Source of the DNA: Candidatus Nitrosotenuis sp. | Lineage (GTDB): Archaea > Thermoproteota > Nitrososphaeria > Nitrososphaerales > Nitrosopumilaceae | Length of the DNA stretch: 6,051 nucleotides | Reading direction: 5' to 3' | Assembly: GCA_023252015.1 (NCBI GenBank) | Contig: JAHEXS010000072.1 | Coordinates: forward strand, 1 to 6,051 | In this document: positions 5,214 through 6,051 of the stretch, in pieces | Layout of the letters: every line of letters starts with the position of its first letter | Numbering within the stretch: the stretch's first letter is position 1 | Position numbers and translations under genes: made by a program | The notes under the pieces: model-generated | Databases searched by the model: none | What the model was told of the DNA's origin: nothing | What the model saw: the letters and a program-made list of their open reading frames with translations, nothing else

Positions 5214-5603
5214 TTAAAGCTGGATATTCAAGCTTTGAATTTTTTTAATGATTTCGTCATGGTTTGATTCTACATCTATTGAGAAAATAAGCAGTCCGTC
5301 ATCTAGGAAGAGCGTTATTAATTTTACATTTTCTTTGGCAGTTATCATCCAATTTGTTTTACCTAGCGGCCCATCAAACATTTCTTCCATGCTTGCCTTG
5401 ACTGATGCGTAATAATGTGCCAAATTCCCAAGCTCAGCATCAAGAAGTGGCTTCTTATCCCGATGTCTTGCAAACGCGATAAGCTTTCTATTTTTGATCC
5501 TTCCAACAAATCGTATTGAATCATCTATTGCCAAGACTTTATTGCAGGCATCAAGCGGAGTAATCTGCCTACTCATAGGAATTACTCCAGAAAATGTCTT
5601 CAT
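5214..5603 (-). CDS. DUF6659-like protein
   Basis: The 129-residue protein carries the pattern I associate with DUF6659, a thaumarchaeal family with many paralogues: ACNKVLAIDDSIRFVGRIKNRKLIAF, an LLDAELGNLAHYYASVKASMEEMFDGPLG helix, then ENVKLITLFLDDGLLIFSID and a terminal helix. The strand-helix layout suggests a profilin- or roadblock-like fold; no catalytic residues stand out and the function is unknown. There is no signal peptide or membrane helix. The ATG at 5601-5603 is the first possible start. Met10 (5574-5576, MSRQITPLDA) is a reasonable alternative because the first nine residues add no recognisable feature. The gene converges on the decarboxylase and diverges from the Nramp-like gene across 102 bp. 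Confidence 0.8.
   Translation of the reverse strand: MKTFSGVIPMSRQITPLDACNKVLAIDDSIRFVGRIKNRKLIAFARHRDKKPLLDAELGNLAHYYASVKASMEEMFDGPLGKTNWMITAKENVKLITLFLDDGLLIFSIDVESNHDEIIKKIQSLNIQL
5216..5246 (+). terminator. Hairpin plus T7, likely terminator of the decarboxylase operon
   Basis: AAAGCT (5216-5221) and AGCTTT (5231-5236) form a 6-bp stem with a 9-nt loop. Three bases later comes a run of seven T (5240-5246), 19-49 bases past the decarboxylase stop. Oligo-T tracts end transcription in archaea even without a stem. The element lies within the last codons of the convergent gene, so the coding sequence is doing double duty. Confidence 0.5.
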
Positions 5604-5645
5604 TTGATATCATTGCCAATTTTCTCAAGTGAGTTTTTTGTCTAC

Positions 5646-5654
5646 TTTTTAAAA
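5646..5654 (-). promoter_or_regulatory. TATA-like box of the DUF6659-like gene
   Basis: On the minus strand this reads TTTTAAAAA, centred about 47 bp before the ATG whose first base is 5603. That predicts a start near 5624 and a leader of about 20 nt, without a clear Shine-Dalgarno sequence. Starting from Met10 would lengthen the leader to about 48 nt. On the plus strand the box runs into the 11-bp palindrome AAAAGCCTTTT (5651-5661). Confidence 0.35.
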
Positions 5655-5671
5655 GCCTTTTGACATTTGAA

Positions 5672-5686
5672 GAATAATAATTATTC
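5672..5686 (+). promoter_or_regulatory. Palindromic TATA-like element of the Nramp-like gene
   Basis: GAATAAT and ATTATTC (5672-5678, 5680-5686) are exact inverted arms around one A. The centre at 5679 lies 27 bp before the ATG at 5706, the spacing expected for a leaderless archaeal promoter. The symmetry may mark an operator on the TATA box, for example for a metal-responsive repressor, but the arms are AT-rich and could arise by chance. Confidence 0.4.
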
Positions 5687-5705
5687 CTAGGCTGATAATC
5701 TACTT

Positions 5706-6051
5706 ATGTATTTAATTGCTAAATCAAACGCTCTGATTTGTTTGGCGTCGATAAAAAATTTCTTCAGAAATTTAGGACCTGGGGTTGTAACAGGTGCATC
5801 AGATGATGATCCGTCAGGCATAGCAACATATTCTCAGGCAGGCGCTCAATTTGGATTTGGCTTTCTCTGGCTTGCATTATTCCAGTATCCAATGATGACT
5901 GCAATTCAGGAAATGTGTGCACGAATTGGACTTGTTACTGGTGCAGGTCTTGGTAATGCAGTAAGAAAGCAATTCTCAAGAAAAGTAGTTTTTCCAATAA
6001 CAACCCTTCTCTTGGTTGCAAACACAATAAACATTGGTGTAGATATTGGCG
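5706..6051 (+). CDS. Nramp-related divalent metal transporter, 3'-partial
   Basis: The frame runs open to the window edge (115 codons plus one base), covering roughly the first three membrane helices. LGPGVVTGASDDDPSGIATYSQAG (residues 23-46) is the broken first helix of the Nramp fold. The metal-binding DPGN of classical Nramp reads DPSG here (Asp35 kept, Asn replaced by Gly). Helix 2 (FGFLWLALFQYPMMTAIQEM) leads into CARIGLVTGAGL, a typical Nramp phrase, and helix 3 begins near residue 95. Classical Nramps import Mn2+ or Fe2+ with protons. Changed TM1 motifs occur in related clades with other substrates, including Mg2+, so the cargo is uncertain. The ATG at 5706 suits leaderless initiation. 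A TTG at 5742 is an alternative, with TATTTAATT (5710-5718) correctly placed for it, and would drop an unusual 12-residue extension. Confidence 0.88.
   Translation, partial: MYLIAKSNALICLASIKNFFRNLGPGVVTGASDDDPSGIATYSQAGAQFGFGFLWLALFQYPMMTAIQEMCARIGLVTGAGLGNAVRKQFSRKVVFPITTLLLVANTINIGVDIG

Overview
The window looks like chromosomal DNA from an ammonia-oxidising archaeon of the Nitrososphaerota (Thaumarchaeota), most likely Nitrosopumilales. The DNA is AT-rich. It encodes an archaeal-type NAC with a UBA domain next to a Tma20-like PUA protein, a Cys-rich mini zinc ribbon of a type I associate with Thaumarchaeota, a UbiD-family decarboxylase and a DUF6659-like protein. Several starts have no Shine-Dalgarno sequence and have a TATA-like box about 27 bp upstream, as expected for leaderless archaeal mRNAs. 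The taxon is inferred from recognised protein families, not from a marker gene.

Left part (1-2834), all on +: the 3' end of a membrane histidine kinase (1-915); a PUA-domain RNA-binding protein (953-1426) overlapping the NAC gene (1423-1767); a 116-residue coiled-coil protein (1805-2155); and a RuvC/YqgF-like RNase H-fold protein whose frame is open from 2148 to 2834. That frame has no ATG, GTG or TTG until 2430, well inside what appears to be coding sequence. PUA protein plus NAC form a ribosome-associated translation and nascent-chain unit.

Middle (2835-3070): a 236-bp AT-rich intergenic region dense in symmetric sequence. It has two copies of an 8-mer 22 bp apart, a perfect 10-bp inverted repeat enclosing a TATA box, a longer interrupted palindrome, and a second identical TATA box overlapping a third palindrome. 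It leads into a small zinc-ribbon protein (3071-3517) whose basic tail is made of nearly identical 105-bp tandem repeats.

Right part: a probable proteasome-assembly-chaperone-4-like protein (3537-3872) overlaps by ATGA a UbiD-family decarboxylase (3869-5197). The latter is plausibly the anhydromevalonate-phosphate decarboxylase of the archaeal mevalonate pathway. A convergent DUF6659-like gene (5214-5603, -) follows. It is divergent from the 5' end of an Nramp-related metal transporter (5706 to window end) with a DDPSG motif in place of DPGN.

I see no tRNA, rRNA, CRISPR array, insertion sequence or phage signature. The best candidates for something undescribed are the palindrome-rich control region with the repeat-bearing zinc-ribbon gene, and the RuvX-like gene without a normal start.
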